This document shows, piece by piece, positions 25,895 through 36,485 of a stretch of DNA of 64,000 nt. The position numbers and the translations under genes are program-made. Origin of the DNA: Jiella soli (GTDB lineage: Bacteria > Pseudomonadota > Alphaproteobacteria > Rhizobiales > Rhizobiaceae); the NCBI RefSeq assembly GCF_020615385.1, contig NZ_JAJAVB010000013.1, forward strand, positions 1 to 64,000. The letters run 5' to 3'. The notes below the pieces were generated by a model. That model ran no database searches. It saw nothing but the letters and a program-made list of their open reading frames with translations, and was not told the DNA's origin. Numbering within the stretch: position 1 is the stretch's first letter; every line of letters begins with the position of its first letter.

Positions 25895-26689
25895 ATGACC
25901 CGTCTTCTCCGTTCGCTCGCCTTCAACCTCGCCTTCTATCTCAATCTGACGCTCCAGCTGATCGTCTTCGCCCCGGTCTTCTTCTTCGTCTCGGAGGAAC
26001 GAGCCTGGCGGATCGTCAAGAACTGGGCGCGCTCGAGTCTCTGGCTGCTGCGGCATCTCGCCGGCGTAAGCTCGGAGGTCGTCGGCCGGCAGAACATTCC
26101 CGCGGGTCCGGTCATCGTCGCCTCCAAGCATCAGTCCTATTGGGACGTCTTCGCGCTTCTGCCGGAGCTCGAGAAGCCGACCTTCATCCTGAAGAAGGAG
26201 CTGATGCGGGTGCCGATTTTCGGCGCCTTCGCCTCGCGGATGAAGATGATTCCCATCGATCGCGCCAGGCGCGGCGGGGTCATCGCCTCGATGATCGAGG
26301 GGGCGCACGCGGCGGTCGCCGAAGGCCGCCAGATCGTGATCTTTCCCGAGGGTACGCGGACCCTGCCGGGAGACGAGGTGGAATACCGCCAGGGCGTCTA
26401 TCGGCTCTACGAGGCGCTCGGCCTGCCCGTGGTGCCGGTGGCGCTGAACTCGGGCGTATTCTGGCCGCGCCGGTCCTTCCTGCGCCATCCCGGGACGATC
26501 CGGGCGGCGATCCTCGACCCGATCGCGCCGGGGCTTGCGCGCCAGGCCTTTCTCGGCAGGCTGCGCGGGGGCATCGAGACGTCTTCGACCGATTTGTTGC
26601 GTGAGGCTGTCGAGTATGATCCGACGCTGCCGATCGATGACGCCGTCCGCGACCGCCTGTCGGGCGGCAGGGACGCCCCTGCGGCGTGA
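25895..26689 (+). CDS. plsC: 1-acyl-sn-glycerol-3-phosphate acyltransferase
   Basis: The 264-residue membrane enzyme adds the second acyl chain to make phosphatidic acid. It has an N-terminal membrane helix (FYLNLTLQLIVFAPVFFFV), the HX4D catalytic motif in KHQSYWDVF, and the substrate-binding IFPEGTRTLPG. Residues after 200 complete the fold. A GTG two codons upstream is also possible; neither start has a strong ribosome site. It follows the YdcF gene in the same direction with 135 bp between. Confidence 0.93.
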   Translation: MTRLLRSLAFNLAFYLNLTLQLIVFAPVFFFVSEERAWRIVKNWARSSLWLLRHLAGVSSEVVGRQNIPAGPVIVASKHQSYWDVFALLPELEKPTFILKKELMRVPIFGAFASRMKMIPIDRARRGGVIASMIEGAHAAVAEGRQIVIFPEGTRTLPGDEVEYRQGVYRLYEALGLPVVPVALNSGVFWPRRSFLRHPGTIRAAILDPIAPGLARQAFLGRLRGGIETSSTDLLREAVEYDPTLPIDDAVRDRLSGGRDAPAA

Positions 26690-26749
26690 GCCGCCCCGCA
26701 CCTGCAGCGCACCCGCGCCCGCATCGGCCATGCCCGACGCAAGCAGCCC

Positions 26750-27262
26750 TCACAGCCGCGCGACGACGTCCTCGAGCCAGGAATCCTTGAGGCCCATCTC
26801 ATGGATATGCTGCAGGGCGCTGACGACATAGTCGACATTCGGTCCCGAGTGGCCGTGCGCGCGCGACACGATCCTGGCGGCATCGGCCGGGCCGATCCGG
26901 CCGGCATATTGGGAATGGCCGCGGTCGACGACATAGGTGAGTGCCCGCACGAGACGGCCGTCCTTCAGCCGCACCGGCACTCGCATCTCGCGATAGACAT
27001 GGGTGACGAGTTCGCGGGCTCTCAGATAGGCGATCGCCTCATCGGCGTTCCCAGCCTCGACGCGGAACGCCATGCCGACGCAGGAGCCGCCGCGGTCGAG
27101 CCCGAAGACCAGTCCCGGACGCTCCGGCGTGCCGCGATGGACATGCGAGTGGACGCAGAGCGAGCGGTGGTAGCCTGCGAGACGGGCCTGCGCCCGCTCG
27201 ACATGGTCGAAGCCCGGGCGCCAGATCAGCGACCCGTATCCGAACACCCAAAGATCGCTCAT
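26750..27262 (-). CDS. Gamma-glutamylcyclotransferase (ChaC family)
   Basis: The 170-residue product begins with LWVFGYGSLIWRPGF, the signature loop of ChaC/GGCT-fold enzymes. VYREMRVPVRL with the acidic neighbourhood and LTYVVDRGHSQYAG follow. ChaC-type enzymes cleave glutathione to 5-oxoproline and Cys-Gly. The start MSDLWVF is preferred because homologues begin there; a GTG 16 codons upstream also exists. Confidence 0.9.
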   Translation of the reverse strand: MSDLWVFGYGSLIWRPGFDHVERAQARLAGYHRSLCVHSHVHRGTPERPGLVFGLDRGGSCVGMAFRVEAGNADEAIAYLRARELVTHVYREMRVPVRLKDGRLVRALTYVVDRGHSQYAGRIGPADAARIVSRAHGHSGPNVDYVVSALQHIHEMGLKDSWLEDVVARL

Positions 27263-27388
27263 CACTCTCGGAAAGCCCCGCGGCTCGGTTTCGCCATCAT
27301 GAAAAGACACCTTGCGAACTCAGCCCCGGCGTCGTCTTGTCCGGGCCGTGATTCGTTCCGGCCGGACGACGCAAAAGAGGAAAATGCC

Positions 27389-28408
27389 ATGGCCCCGTCA
27401 AGCGATAGCCGCAGGAGAACCCGCCGCGCCTATCTCGGCGTCGTCGCCACGGTCGTGCTCCTGGCGGCCGGGCTTTCCGGCGCCTGGTACTATCTCGCGG
27501 GGCAGCTCGATGCCCGGGTGACCCGCGCCATCGCCGTTGCGCGGGCGAACGGGACGGATATCGAATGTCCCAATCGCGAGGTGTTCGGATTTCCCTTCCG
27601 GCTCGGCATCCGCTGCGACGCGGTCTCGCTCGATGGCGACGGCAGCCGCATGCGCGCCACCGCCGGGGCGTTTCGCTCGGCCGCCCAGATCTACCAGCCG
27701 AACAAGGTCGTGGCCGAACTCGACGGTCCGCTGATCGTCGATACCGCCGATGCGCCGCCGCTCGATCTGCGCTGGGGGCTCGCCCAGGCGAGCGCGACCT
27801 TCTGGACGCAAGGGCTCGACCATTTCGCCTTCGTCGCGAACAGTCCCGTCGTCGCGCTGGCCGAACCGGCGGCGGCGCGCCAGCCGCTGGTCGAGGCGGC
27901 TTCGACCGAGACCCATGCCCGGCGCCGCGGAGACGATCTCGATCTCGCCCTGACGGTCCGAGGCGCCAAGATCGTCGCGCCCGGAGCCCCCAGTTTTCCG
28001 TCGATCGACACGGCGAGCGACCTGACCATCGGCGGTGCCGCCGACTGGCTGACGGGACGGGCCCGAGGCCAGTCGCCGCGCCAGATGATGAGCGGACGCG
28101 AGGTCACGCTGCGCTCGCTCCTCGTCAAGGCGGGATCGGCCAGCGCCGAACTCTCCGGTCAGTTCTCGTTCGGCGCCGATGGTCGGCTCTCCGGCGACTT
28201 CAAGCTCATGGTCGACCGGCCGGAGGAGATCGCCGCGCTGATCGGCCAGGCCGCGCCGCAATTTGCCTCCATCGCCAAGACGGTCGCCTCCGCTGTGCCG
28301 TTCATCGGCCGTCCGCGTGGCGGCAAGACGGTGATCGACATTGCCGCGCGCGACGGCATGCTGTCGGCGGGCATCGTTCCCATCGGACCGCTGCCGCCGC
28401 TTCGATAA
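27389..28408 (+). CDS. DUF2125 domain-containing protein
   Basis: The 339-residue protein has an N-terminal membrane anchor (AYLGVVATVVLLAAGLSGAWYYLA). The DUF2125 domain then begins with CPNREVFGFPFRLGIRCDAVSL. ELDGPLIVDTADAPPLDLRW and the later ELSGQFSFGADGRLSGDFKLMVD are also family-like. It resembles alphaproteobacterial AsmA-like periplasmic proteins; no function is established. AGAGGA before the ATG supports the start. It is divergent from the ChaC gene. Confidence 0.88.
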   Translation: MAPSSDSRRRTRRAYLGVVATVVLLAAGLSGAWYYLAGQLDARVTRAIAVARANGTDIECPNREVFGFPFRLGIRCDAVSLDGDGSRMRATAGAFRSAAQIYQPNKVVAELDGPLIVDTADAPPLDLRWGLAQASATFWTQGLDHFAFVANSPVVALAEPAAARQPLVEAASTETHARRRGDDLDLALTVRGAKIVAPGAPSFPSIDTASDLTIGGAADWLTGRARGQSPRQMMSGREVTLRSLLVKAGSASAELSGQFSFGADGRLSGDFKLMVDRPEEIAALIGQAAPQFASIAKTVASAVPFIGRPRGGKTVIDIAARDGMLSAGIVPIGPLPPLR

Positions 28409-28617
28409 GCGCCTTTTCGGCGCATCCCGTTCCCGCGGCCGGCGCGCCAGCCACGGCCGGAGGTACCGGTCCCGAGAGACTGTCCGCGCGGTCCCATCAT
28501 GCCTGCGGCAGGGCCGGTCATGCTCCGGCAGGGGCATTGCACCGGCCGGCGCCCGGACCGCTCCGCGTTCCGCTCTCGCTCTTCCACTTCTTCCCTCGAC
28601 GCATCTGTGGTGCGCGC

Positions 28618-28633
28618 TGTGACATAGATCACA
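28618..28633. promoter_or_regulatory. Perfect CRP/FNR-family dyad
   Basis: TGTGA-N6-TCACA matches the CRP consensus exactly, and the outer bases extend the symmetry to GCTGTGA/TCACAGC. A second dyad, CCGGA-N4-TCCGG, follows at 28638-28651. The nearest downstream plus-strand start is 185 bp away at 28818. The 409 bp from 28409 to 28817 contain no other supported feature. Confidence 0.55.
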
Positions 28634-28817
28634 GCATCCGGAATAATCCGGAGCTAGGGATGGTCCCATCGGCGGGGTGTTCGCGCCTCGCGACGATGCC
28701 GGGAATGGCCTCCGAAGGGGACCGGGGTCTGAGATGGTCCTGCCGCGAACGCGGCGACGGCATCTGGACACCGGGCCGGGTGACACCGGGCAGGGGGCTG
28801 AGGCTGGAGGGCGGGCG

Positions 28818-29105
28818 ATGTTGATCTACTGCATTTGGCGAATCGGGCGGATCCGGCGCGAATTGCGGCTGTGGCGCTTCATGCGTCGGCAAGCCGGCTT
28901 CGGCAGGATGGAGGCTCTGACACTGGCGGATCAGCAAGCCGCATGCGCAGGTCAGGCGGACGACCTTCTCGCCGAGGGCATGAATTTCGGGCCGGCGTCC
29001 GGGCCGGGCCGCTCGGCGCTTGCGCGCCTCGAGGAGGCGCGCGGCGCATGGTCGGAGCTGGGTAGAACCGGCCGCCATGGCTTCATCGCCGCAATAGCAG
29101 CCTGA
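28818..29105 (+). CDS. Possible small basic protein, unknown
   Basis: A 95-codon frame starts at an ATG with GGAGGG six bases before it. The product (MLIYCIWRIGRIRRELRLWRF...) has a short hydrophobic, arginine-rich start that could lie on a membrane, then an Ala/Gly-rich polar rest. No family is recognised. The ribosome site and the CRP-like dyad 185 bp upstream are the only support; codon structure alone does not prove that it is expressed. It converges with tyrA. Confidence 0.35.
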   Translation: MLIYCIWRIGRIRRELRLWRFMRRQAGFGRMEALTLADQQAACAGQADDLLAEGMNFGPASGPGRSALARLEEARGAWSELGRTGRHGFIAAIAA

Positions 29106-29139
29106 TTTCTCTTGCGGGCGGCCGGCTTCGAGCCCGCCG

Positions 29140-30078
29140 CTAGGACTTGCCGGCCGGCGCCCGCGTATGGTCGCGGCCGAAATCGGGCTTCGCGGTATCC
29201 TGGCCGGCCTCGACGATCCCGCGCCGGATCGCGCGCGTGCGGGTGAAGAGGTCGAACAACGCGTCGCCGTCGCCCCAGCGGATTGCCCTCTGCAGCGAGG
29301 CGAGGTCCTCGGAAAAGCGCGCGAGCATTTCCAGAACCGCGTCACGATTGGTCAGGAACACGTCGCGCCACATCGTCGGGTCGGAGGCCGCGATGCGGGT
29401 GAAGTCGCGGAAGCCGGACGCCGAGAACTTGACGACTTCCTGCTGCGTTACCGTTTCGAGGTCGGCGGCGGTGCCGACGATGTTGTAGGCGATGAGATGC
29501 GGAACGTGGGAGACGATCGCCAGCACCAGATCGTGGTGCTCGGCCGTCATGGTCTCGACGGTCGAGCCGCAGGCCTCCCAGAAGCGCCTGAGGCGCTCCG
29601 TCGCCTCCGGGTCGGTGCCCTCGACGGGAGTCAGGATGCACCAGCGGTTCTCGAAGAGTTCGAGGAAGCCGGCGTCCGGACCAGACTGTTCGGTACCGGC
29701 GATCGGATGGGCGGGGACGAAATGCACGCTGTCCGGCAGATGCGGGCGCATCTGCTGGATCACCGAGCCCTTCACCGAGCCGACGTCGGAGACGATCGCG
29801 CCGGCCATCAGGGCGAGCGCGATCTCCTTGGTGACCGCGCCGCAGGATCCGACGGGCACGCAGAGGATGACGAGATCGGCATCCTTCACCGCCTCGGCAG
29901 CCTCGAGATGATAGCTGTCGCCGAGCCCGAGCTCCTCGGCGCGCGCCAGCGTCTCGGACCTTCGCGTGGAGATGGCGATGTGTCCGGCGAGCTTGTGCGC
30001 CCGGATGTTGTGCGCGAGCGAGGAGCCGATCAGGCCGATGCCGATCAGCGCGACCCGCTTGAAGAGGGGATCCGTCAT
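29140..30078 (-). CDS. tyrA: Prephenate/arogenate dehydrogenase
   Basis: This 312-residue enzyme oxidatively decarboxylates prephenate or arogenate on the way to tyrosine. The NAD-binding motif GIGLIGSS is at residues 13-20, VILCVPVG lies at the end of the Rossmann fold, and [14 protein letters not shown] is the catalytic His region. [12 protein letters not shown] and [15 protein letters not shown] belong to the helical dimerisation domain. Prephenate versus arogenate preference cannot be read by eye. The ATG overlaps the hisC stop (ATGA), so the genes are coupled. Confidence 0.95.
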   Translation of the reverse strand: MTDPLFKRVALIGIGLIGSSLAHNIRAHKLAGHIAISTRRSETLARAEELGLGDSYHLEAAEAVKDADLVILCVPVGSCGAVTKEIALALMAGAIVSDVGSVKGSVIQQMRPHLPDSVHFVPAHPIAGTEQSGPDAGFLELFENRWCILTPVEGTDPEATERLRRFWEACGSTVETMTAEHHDLVLAIVSHVPHLIAYNIVGTAADLETVTQQEVVKFSASGFRDFTRIAASDPTMWRDVFLTNRDAVLEMLARFSEDLASLQRAIRWGDGDALFDLFTRTRAIRRGIVEAGQDTAKPDFGRDHTRAPAGKS

Positions 30079-31172
30079 GCTGCCCTGCCGCTCAGGAATT
30101 CGTCGAGCGCCGCGACGACGCCGCGATTGGCCGCCTCGCTGCCGATCGACATGCGCAGCGCGTTCGGGAAGCCGTAGCCGGCGACGCGCCTCAGGATGAA
30201 GCCGCGCTGGGTCAGGAAGGCGTCCGCCTCGGCCGCGCCCTTGCCCGGCTCGTTGGGGAAATGGATGAGGATGAAGTTTCCGACGCTGGGCGTGACGGCG
30301 AGGCCGCGCGCTTCCAGCTCCCTGGTCGTCCACTCCAGCCATTCGGCGTTGAAGGAGACCGCCCGCTCGACGAAGGCGCGGTCGCGGATTGCCGCGGCCC
30401 CGGCTGCGATCGCCATGGCGTTGAGGTTGAACGGCCCGCGCACCCGGTCGAGCGCGTCGACAATCGCTTCCGGGCCGTACATCCAGCCGATCCTGAGCGC
30501 GGCGAGGCCGTAGATCTTGGAGAAGGTCCGCGTCATCACGACATTTTCGGCCGCCGAGACGAGCTCGATGCCGGCGCCATAGTCGTTGCGGCGGACATAT
30601 TCGGCATAGGCCGCGTCGAGGACCAGAATGACGTTGCCGGGAAGGCCGGCATGCAGCCGCCGCACCTCGTCGAAGGGCAGATAGGTCCCGGTCGGATTGT
30701 TGGGGTTGGCGAGGAAGACGAGCTTGGTCTTGTCCGTCACGCGCGATAGAATCGCGTCGACATCGGCCGTCGCGTTCGTCTCGGGCGCGACCACGGGCGT
30801 CGCGCCGCGGGCGCGGATCTGGATCGCATAGACGAGGAAGCCGTGCTCGGTGTGGATCGCCTCGTCGCCGGGCGCGAGATAGCACTGGCACAGAAGGCCG
30901 AGCAGCTCGTCCGAGCCGTTGCCGCAGAGAATGTTCTTCGGGTTCAGCGCGTGCGTCTCGGCGATCGCCTGCTTCAGCGCGCTCGCCTGGCCGTCGGGAT
31001 AGAGTTCCAGCCTGGCGGCGGCGCCGAGCGCGGCTTCGCGCGCCGCCGGCGGCGGGCCGAGCGGCGTTTCGTTCGACGAGAGCTTGTGGAGCTCGATGCC
31101 TTCCGGTGCCCGGCTCTTGCCCGGCACATAGGCCTCGATGTCAAGCACTCCCTTGTTCGGAACGGGTTTCAT
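30075..31172 (-). CDS. hisC: Histidinol-phosphate aminotransferase (may also transaminate aromatic substrates)
   Basis: The 365-residue fold-type I PLP enzyme has [15 protein letters not shown] near the start, [17 protein letters not shown], and [20 protein letters not shown] and the PLP-lysine motif [15 protein letters not shown] follow. It makes histidinol phosphate in histidine synthesis. Because it sits with tyrA and chorismate mutase it may also transaminate prephenate or aromatic keto acids, as some HisC/AroAT enzymes do. The start [10 protein letters not shown] is chosen over a longer frame without a ribosome site. Confidence 0.93.
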   Translation of the reverse strand: MKPVPNKGVLDIEAYVPGKSRAPEGIELHKLSSNETPLGPPPAAREAALGAAARLELYPDGQASALKQAIAETHALNPKNILCGNGSDELLGLLCQCYLAPGDEAIHTEHGFLVYAIQIRARGATPVVAPETNATADVDAILSRVTDKTKLVFLANPNNPTGTYLPFDEVRRLHAGLPGNVILVLDAAYAEYVRRNDYGAGIELVSAAENVVMTRTFSKIYGLAALRIGWMYGPEAIVDALDRVRGPFNLNAMAIAAGAAAIRDRAFVERAVSFNAEWLEWTTRELEARGLAVTPSVGNFILIHFPNEPGKGAAEADAFLTQRGFILRRVAGYGFPNALRMSIGSEAANRGVVAALDEFLSGRAA

Positions 31173-31242
31173 CCGCTTTGCTCGCTCGCTTGGTGACCTG
31201 GCCCCTTGATCTGGCCCCTTGATACGGCAGAGGTCGAGGGGC

Positions 31243-32037
31243 TCACACGGTCGGTCGGAAGGGTGCCGCATAGCCCCCAATCGGCCGGATGTCGAGGCCG
31301 TCGCCGAGGCTCGTGAGATCGGCCTTCGGATCGGCGCTGGCGACGATCGCGCTGAAACGGTCGGTGCCGTAGCGGGCTTCGGCGAGGATCGTCACGCCGT
31401 CGGCCGGGGCCGGCATCGTCTTGAGCCCGTCGACGCAGAAGCAGGTGATTTCCGGCGGGACAGGATCGGAAAGGGGTGGTGCAACGACGAGGGAGGGCGT
31501 CGCGGCGGGACGGTCGGCCGCCTCGAAGAAGGGCAGGCGAGCGACGACGTGAGCGCTTCTCAATCCCTGCCACCAGGGATGATCGAGCGTTCCGATCGGC
31601 AGGATGCCGAGCCGGTCCCCGCCCTCCTCGATCGCCGTGACGACGTCTGCCGCCGTGTCCTGAAGCATCATCGGCACCGAGAAGCCGAAATAGAAGCGGG
31701 CGACCTCCACCATCGCCACGGGATCGGCGCCCGCCGCGACGAGGACGTCGAACGGCGCCTGCAGCGCCGTGAAGGTCGAGATAATCTCCCGCCACAGATG
31801 CTCGATCGCCGTCAGCGGCAGGTGGCCGCGGTGGCGGTCCGCCAGCCGGCGCATCATGTCGGCCTCGCGGCCGGGCCGGAAGGCGGCGCCGTTCCTTGCC
31901 GTCCCCTTCACCTTGATGAGTTCGTCGATCACCTCCGCCCGCTGCATCAGCAGCCGATGCACGGACTCGTCGATCGCGTCGATCTTGGCGCGCAGTTCCA
32001 GGAGCCGCGACGGATCGGCCTTCGTCGGCGCGTTCAT
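31243..32037 (-). CDS. Chorismate mutase (AroQ type) with C-terminal extension
   Basis: The 264-residue product has an AroQ helical domain at residues 10-90: [26 protein letters not shown], then [23 protein letters not shown] and [18 protein letters not shown]. These carry the conserved Arg/Lys/Glu residues that bind chorismate. The C-terminal 170 residues ([20 protein letters not shown]...) resemble the periplasmic-binding-like fold of prephenate dehydratase without its clear catalytic motif, as in other Rhizobiales. It converts chorismate to prephenate. It precedes hisC and tyrA on the same strand with 70 bp between. Confidence 0.9.
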   Translation of the reverse strand: MNAPTKADPSRLLELRAKIDAIDESVHRLLMQRAEVIDELIKVKGTARNGAAFRPGREADMMRRLADRHRGHLPLTAIEHLWREIISTFTALQAPFDVLVAAGADPVAMVEVARFYFGFSVPMMLQDTAADVVTAIEEGGDRLGILPIGTLDHPWWQGLRSAHVVARLPFFEAADRPAATPSLVVAPPLSDPVPPEITCFCVDGLKTMPAPADGVTILAEARYGTDRFSAIVASADPKADLTSLGDGLDIRPIGGYAAPFRPTV

Positions 32038-32237
32038 GACAGGCGTTCCCCCTCCTTCGTTTCGGCCGGCTTCTAGCGGCTGCCGCCACGCTTGGCAAAG
32101 TCCTGTTGAAGGCGAAGCGGGCGTCAAACATTGCCGCGAGGACATCGGGCGCGTATCTGTGCGCCACGGATGCTGCCTGGGCGGCGTTCCCGCAAGCCGC
32201 CGCCTCGATGCCCGCCAAACGCGATGTTCCAGAGCCG

Positions 32238-33425
32238 ATGACCGCTGACCCACTCCGCACAGACCTCGCGCATGCTGCCGGAAGCCGGGAGGCCTTCGAG
32301 CCGACGAGCCCGGTCGCCCTGTTCGCCGAGAACGAGCCGCTGCATCTCGATGCGGGTATCGACCTCTCGCCGTTCCAGATCGCCTACAACACCTACGGCA
32401 CGCTCAACGCCGACAAATCCAACGCCATCCTCGTCTGCCATGCCCTCACCGGCGACCACTACGCCGCAAGCCAGTCGCCCGTCACCGGCAAGCCCGGCTG
32501 GTGGTCCTCGCTCATCGGCGAGGGCAAACCGATCGATACGGAGAAGTACTTCGTCATCTGCTCGAACGTCATCGGCGGATGCATGGGCTCGACTGGTCCG
32601 GCCTCGATCAGCCCGAAGACCGGCGAGCCCTACGGCCTCGACCTGCCGGTGATCACCATCCGCGACATGGTGCGGGCACAGAAGATGCTGGTCGAACGGC
32701 TCGGCATCGACACGCTGTTCGCCGTCATCGGCGGCTCGATGGGCGGCATGCAGGTCCTGCAATGGACGGTGAGCTATCCCGACAAAGTCTTCGCCGCCCT
32801 GCCGATCGCCACCGGCGCGCGCCACTCCTCGCAGAACATCGCCTTCCACGAGGTCGGCCGCCAGGCGGTGATGGCCGATCCCGACTGGTGCGGCGGCCGC
32901 TACATCGCGCTCGGCAAGCGCCCGTCGAAGGGGCTCGCGGTCGCAAGGATGACGGCGCATGTCACCTATCTCTCGGAGGCCGCGCTGCATCGCAAGTTCG
33001 GCCGCAATTTGCAGGACCGCGAGACGCTCGGCTTCGGCTTCGACGCCGACTTCCAGATCGAGAGCTATCTGCGCCACCAGGGCATGACCTTCGTCGACCG
33101 CTTCGACGCCAATTCCTATCTCTACATGACCCGGGCGATGGATTATTTCGACATCGCAGCCGACTACGACGGCAGTCTCGCCAAGGCCTTCCAGGGATCG
33201 AAGACGCGCTTCTGCCTTGTCTCCTTCTCCTCCGACTGGCTGTTCCCGACCGAGGAGAACCGCGCCGTGGTCCATGCGTTGAACGCGGCGGCGGCCTCGG
33301 TCTCCTTCGTCGAGATCGAGACCGATCGCGGCCACGACGCCTTCCTGCTCCGCGAGCCGGAGTTCTTCGCCGCGATCGACGGGTTCGTCTCCTCCGCGGC
33401 CAGGGCGCGGGGACTTGCGCGATGA
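32238..33425 (+). CDS. metX: Homoserine O-acetyltransferase
   Basis: This 395-residue alpha/beta hydrolase transfers an acyl group to homoserine for methionine synthesis. The nucleophile is the Ser in [12 protein letters not shown], with Asp in SSDWLFP and His in [28 protein letters not shown] and [22 protein letters not shown] are family motifs. The following metW gene overlaps its stop, the standard pair in alphaproteobacteria. Upstream, 200 bp separate it from chorismate mutase; no SAM-II riboswitch could be recognised there. Confidence 0.96.
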   Translation: MTADPLRTDLAHAAGSREAFEPTSPVALFAENEPLHLDAGIDLSPFQIAYNTYGTLNADKSNAILVCHALTGDHYAASQSPVTGKPGWWSSLIGEGKPIDTEKYFVICSNVIGGCMGSTGPASISPKTGEPYGLDLPVITIRDMVRAQKMLVERLGIDTLFAVIGGSMGGMQVLQWTVSYPDKVFAALPIATGARHSSQNIAFHEVGRQAVMADPDWCGGRYIALGKRPSKGLAVARMTAHVTYLSEAALHRKFGRNLQDRETLGFGFDADFQIESYLRHQGMTFVDRFDANSYLYMTRAMDYFDIAADYDGSLAKAFQGSKTRFCLVSFSSDWLFPTEENRAVVHALNAAAASVSFVEIETDRGHDAFLLREPEFFAAIDGFVSSAARARGLAR

Positions 33426-34075
33426 CGGTCGCGGACGCCCCGGTCCCCACCACCGAGACGGTGGCCGCGAGCGCTTCGGCGCGTGTCGACCTCGACCTCA
33501 TCGCCGACCTCGTGACGCCCGGCAGCCGGGTGCTCGACATCGGCTGCGGCGACGGCGCGCTGCTCGATCTCCTCGAGCGCCGCCGCCAGGTCGACGGGCG
33601 CGGCGTCGAGCTCAGCCAGGTCGGCGTCAACGAATGCGTGGCGCGCGGCCTGTCGGTGATCCAGGGCGACGCCGACCGCGACCTCGTCCACTACCCGGAC
33701 GATGCCTTCGACTTCGTGATCCTGTCGCAGACCATCCAGGCGACGCGCAATCCGAAGACGGTGCTGTCCGAACTCCTGCGGATCGGGCGCCACGCGATCA
33801 TCTCCTTCCCGAACTTCGGCCATTGGTCGATCCGCTACTGGCTCGGCCTGCGCGGCCAGATGCCGGTGACGAGCAATCTCACGCACGCCTGGTACGACAC
33901 GCCGAACATCCATTTCTGCACCATTCGCGACTTCATCGCGCTCGCAGAGGAACTCGGCGCGACGGTCGAGACGGCGATCGCGATCAACGCGACCGGCCAG
34001 AAGATGGGCATGAAGATGCCCTGGTGGTTCTGGAACCTGTTCGGCCAGCAGGCGGTGTTCGTGCTGCGGCGATAG
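33422..34075 (+). CDS. metW: Methionine biosynthesis protein MetW
   Basis: The 217-residue protein has a methyltransferase-like fold: [17 protein letters not shown] (motif I) and [41 protein letters not shown] and [10 protein letters not shown] are characteristic of MetW. It works with MetX in the acylation step. Its ATG overlaps the metX stop. Confidence 0.95.
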   Translation: MTVADAPVPTTETVAASASARVDLDLIADLVTPGSRVLDIGCGDGALLDLLERRRQVDGRGVELSQVGVNECVARGLSVIQGDADRDLVHYPDDAFDFVILSQTIQATRNPKTVLSELLRIGRHAIISFPNFGHWSIRYWLGLRGQMPVTSNLTHAWYDTPNIHFCTIRDFIALAEELGATVETAIAINATGQKMGMKMPWWFWNLFGQQAVFVLRR

Positions 34076-34096
34076 GGGCGGGGCCCGTCGACCCTT

Positions 34097-34399
34097 CTAC
34101 GCCGCAGTCAGGACCCGCTCGTTCCCGGCGTCGAACTTGGCGAGACCGCTCCTCATCCGGCCCTGCCACCGCTCCACGAACGCAATGGTGTCGTAGGCCG
34201 AAAGGTGGGCGTCGAGCGCTGCCTGATCCCGCCATCGCTCGGCCACGAGCATCCGCCCGGTGCTCGGATCGTCGGGCGCGACGGCGTAGAACAGACATCC
34301 GTCGCGGGCTCGCGTCGTGCGGGCGAACGTCGCCATGTCGGCGACGAACTGCCCCACATCCGATGGCGCGAGATGGATGTATCCGTTCACGATCAGCAT
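34097..34399 (-). CDS. Antibiotic biosynthesis monooxygenase (ABM)-domain protein
   Basis: The 100-residue product is a ferredoxin-like ABM domain: LIVNGYIHLAPSDVGQFVADM, GCLFYAVAPDDP, and MLVAERWRDQAALDAHLSAYD. These small proteins are cofactor-free oxygenases or quinol-modifying enzymes. AAGGA seven bases before the ATG at 34399 favours this start; an ATG at 34429 overlapping the upstream stop is the alternative. It is co-transcribed with the oxidoreductase gene upstream, which suggests joint quinone or quinol chemistry. Confidence 0.85.
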   Translation of the reverse strand: MLIVNGYIHLAPSDVGQFVADMATFARTTRARDGCLFYAVAPDDPSTGRMLVAERWRDQAALDAHLSAYDTIAFVERWQGRMRSGLAKFDAGNERVLTAA

Positions 34400-34425
34400 G
34401 GCCGCGTCCTTCTCGACATGGCCGG

Positions 34426-35442
34426 TCATGCGGCGGTGAGGACGATCTTGCCCTGAATGCTGCCGCTCTCCGCGCGCTCATGGGCGCGCGCCGCCTCTGT
34501 GAGGGGGTAGGTGCTGTCGATCACCACGCGGACAGTCCCGTCATCGAGCAGGCGGGCGGCTTCGGCCAGTTGTGCGCCGCTGGAGCGGACCTGTGTCGTC
34601 GACACGGTGACGCCGAGACGGTCGGCCTCGTCCTGTGCATCGAATCCCAGGGGGAAGACGGGAAAGAGGGCTCCGCCACGCTTCAGCACGGAGAGGAAAC
34701 GCGCCGTCTTCCTGCCGCCGACCGTATCGAGCACCAGATCCACGTCGCGCACGACCGCCTCTGCCGCCGTACTGGTGTAGTCGATGAATTGGTCGGCCCC
34801 GAGGTCGCGCATGAGGGCCTCGTGCTTGCCCGACGCCACCGCGATCACTCGGGCTCCCCGCCATTTGGCCAGCTGGACGGCCAAGTGCCCGACGCCTCCT
34901 CCGGCGCCATTGACGAGCACCGTCCGGCCGGCAAGCGGCACGGGCTCGTGCCGGAAGGGCTGGAACGGGTTCGGCTTGCCATGCCCGAGATCGATCAGGA
35001 ACTGCCAAGCGGTCAGCAGCGACATCGGCGCGGCGCCGGCATGGACGTGGTCGATGCGCTCCGGCTTGCGCGCGAGATCGGCGACCGGCACCGACACATA
35101 CTCGGCATAGGCCTTGCCGCCGTCCATCACGTCGGCGGGAAAGCGCGCCATCGCATAAACGGCGTCGCCGGCGGCAAATGCGGTCACGCCTTCGCCCACG
35201 CTCTCGACGACGCCCGAGATGTCCGAGCCGGGGATCAGCGGGAAGCGGGGGTGCGGTTGCCACTCCGGCGGCAGCGAGCGGAAGCCGTCGCGCAGATACC
35301 AGTCGGGCGGGTTGAGGCCGATCGCATGGACCCGCACCAGCACCTCACCGGGGTGAGGCTCCGGCATCGGGGCATCCTCGTAGCGAAGCACCTCCGGCCC
35401 GCCGAATGCGTGCAGGCGGACAGCTTTCATCGTGTCGATCAT
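34426..35442 (-). CDS. NADP-dependent quinone oxidoreductase-like protein (zinc-independent MDR)
   Basis: This 338-residue medium-chain reductase lacks the structural-zinc cysteines. It has MPEPHPGEVLVRVHAIGLNPPDWYLRDG, PGSDISGVVESVGEGV and the nucleotide-binding VNGAGGGVGHLAVQLAK. It should reduce quinones or enones with NADPH. It is divergent from a LysR gene with 89 bp between, the usual regulator-target layout. The stop region overlaps the longest form of the ABM gene. Confidence 0.9.
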   Translation of the reverse strand: MIDTMKAVRLHAFGGPEVLRYEDAPMPEPHPGEVLVRVHAIGLNPPDWYLRDGFRSLPPEWQPHPRFPLIPGSDISGVVESVGEGVTAFAAGDAVYAMARFPADVMDGGKAYAEYVSVPVADLARKPERIDHVHAGAAPMSLLTAWQFLIDLGHGKPNPFQPFRHEPVPLAGRTVLVNGAGGGVGHLAVQLAKWRGARVIAVASGKHEALMRDLGADQFIDYTSTAAEAVVRDVDLVLDTVGGRKTARFLSVLKRGGALFPVFPLGFDAQDEADRLGVTVSTTQVRSSGAQLAEAARLLDDGTVRVVIDSTYPLTEAARAHERAESGSIQGKIVLTAA

Positions 35443-35531
35443 GGCGAGTTCCCTTCGTTCATCAGGCTCGCCGGAAGGTAAGGCTATGACGTCCGATTGA
35501 TTATTGGGGCGAGCGGCGCTTCACTGATGCC

Positions 35532-36464
35532 ATGAAGGAACAAATGGCATTGGAGCGGCTGACCGGCCTGATCGCCTTTGCGCGGGCCGGCTCGCTGGGC
35601 AGTTTCACCGCCGCCGCGCGGTCCCTGTCGATCTCGCCCTCGGCGGTCAGCAAAAGCGTCCAGCGGCTGGAGACGCAACTCGGCGTGCCGCTCTTCACCC
35701 GGACGACCCGCTCGCTGACCCTCACTGCGGAGGGGCGCGATCTCCACGAGCGTGCGGTGAGGCTGCTGCGCGACGCGGAGGAGATCGGACAGGTCGCCAC
35801 GGCAGCGCGTGGAGAACCGTCCGGGCCCCTGCGGATCGCGACGTCGCTGCCGATCGGCGTCCATGTGATCGCGCCGGCGCTGCCGGCCTTTCGCGCGCTC
35901 CATCCGAACGTGACGGTCGATCTCAGGCTGAGCGACCGGATCGTCGACATCGTCGAGGAGGGGATCGACGTCGCGGTGCGGATCGGCGAACTCTCCGACT
36001 CGCGGCTCCTGTCGCGCCGACTTGCCCCGCACCGGCTCTCCTGCTTCGCGTCGCCGGCCTATCTCGCGAGGCGCGGCACGCCCCAACATCCGGACGACCT
36101 TGCCGGGCATGAGACCGTCGTCCTGCGCTATCAGAGCACCGGCCAGAGCTTGCGCTGGCCGTTCCAGATCGCGGGCCGCGTGCGGGAGATCACGCCGTCG
36201 TCAGGCGTGACGACCGATGCAAGCGATGCGCTCGTCGCGATCCTCGCAGCCGGTGGCGGCATCGGAATGGTCGCGCCGTTCCTCGCGGCGCCTTACGTCG
36301 CCCGGTGCGAGCTGGTCCCGGTGCTTACCGAATTCGCCGTCGAGCGGAACAACATCACCGCCCTCTGGCCCGAGAGCCGCCGCTCAAACCCTGCCGTTCG
36401 CGCGTTCCTGACGATGCTGCAGGGGCTCTTCGTGGAGCGGATGAAATCGACGGCGGGTGCATAG
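35532..36464 (+). CDS. LysR family transcriptional regulator
   Basis: The 310-residue product has an N-terminal winged HTH ([38 protein letters not shown]) and an effector domain from residue 90 ([23 protein letters not shown]). It reads like the CrgA-type subgroup. It is divergent from the oxidoreductase/ABM operon and probably controls it; an A/T-richer ATTGATTATTGG stretch near 35497 in the 89-bp gap could be part of the binding site. Confidence 0.92.
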   Translation: MKEQMALERLTGLIAFARAGSLGSFTAAARSLSISPSAVSKSVQRLETQLGVPLFTRTTRSLTLTAEGRDLHERAVRLLRDAEEIGQVATAARGEPSGPLRIATSLPIGVHVIAPALPAFRALHPNVTVDLRLSDRIVDIVEEGIDVAVRIGELSDSRLLSRRLAPHRLSCFASPAYLARRGTPQHPDDLAGHETVVLRYQSTGQSLRWPFQIAGRVREITPSSGVTTDASDALVAILAAGGGIGMVAPFLAAPYVARCELVPVLTEFAVERNNITALWPESRRSNPAVRAFLTMLQGLFVERMKSTAGA

Positions 36465-36485
36465 GGGCCCCGTCGTCCGCTTCCC

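Noticed and set aside
32038-32237. Expected SAM-II riboswitch before metX
   Set aside because: The typical conserved core and pseudoknot sequence could not be found by eye in the 200-bp leader.
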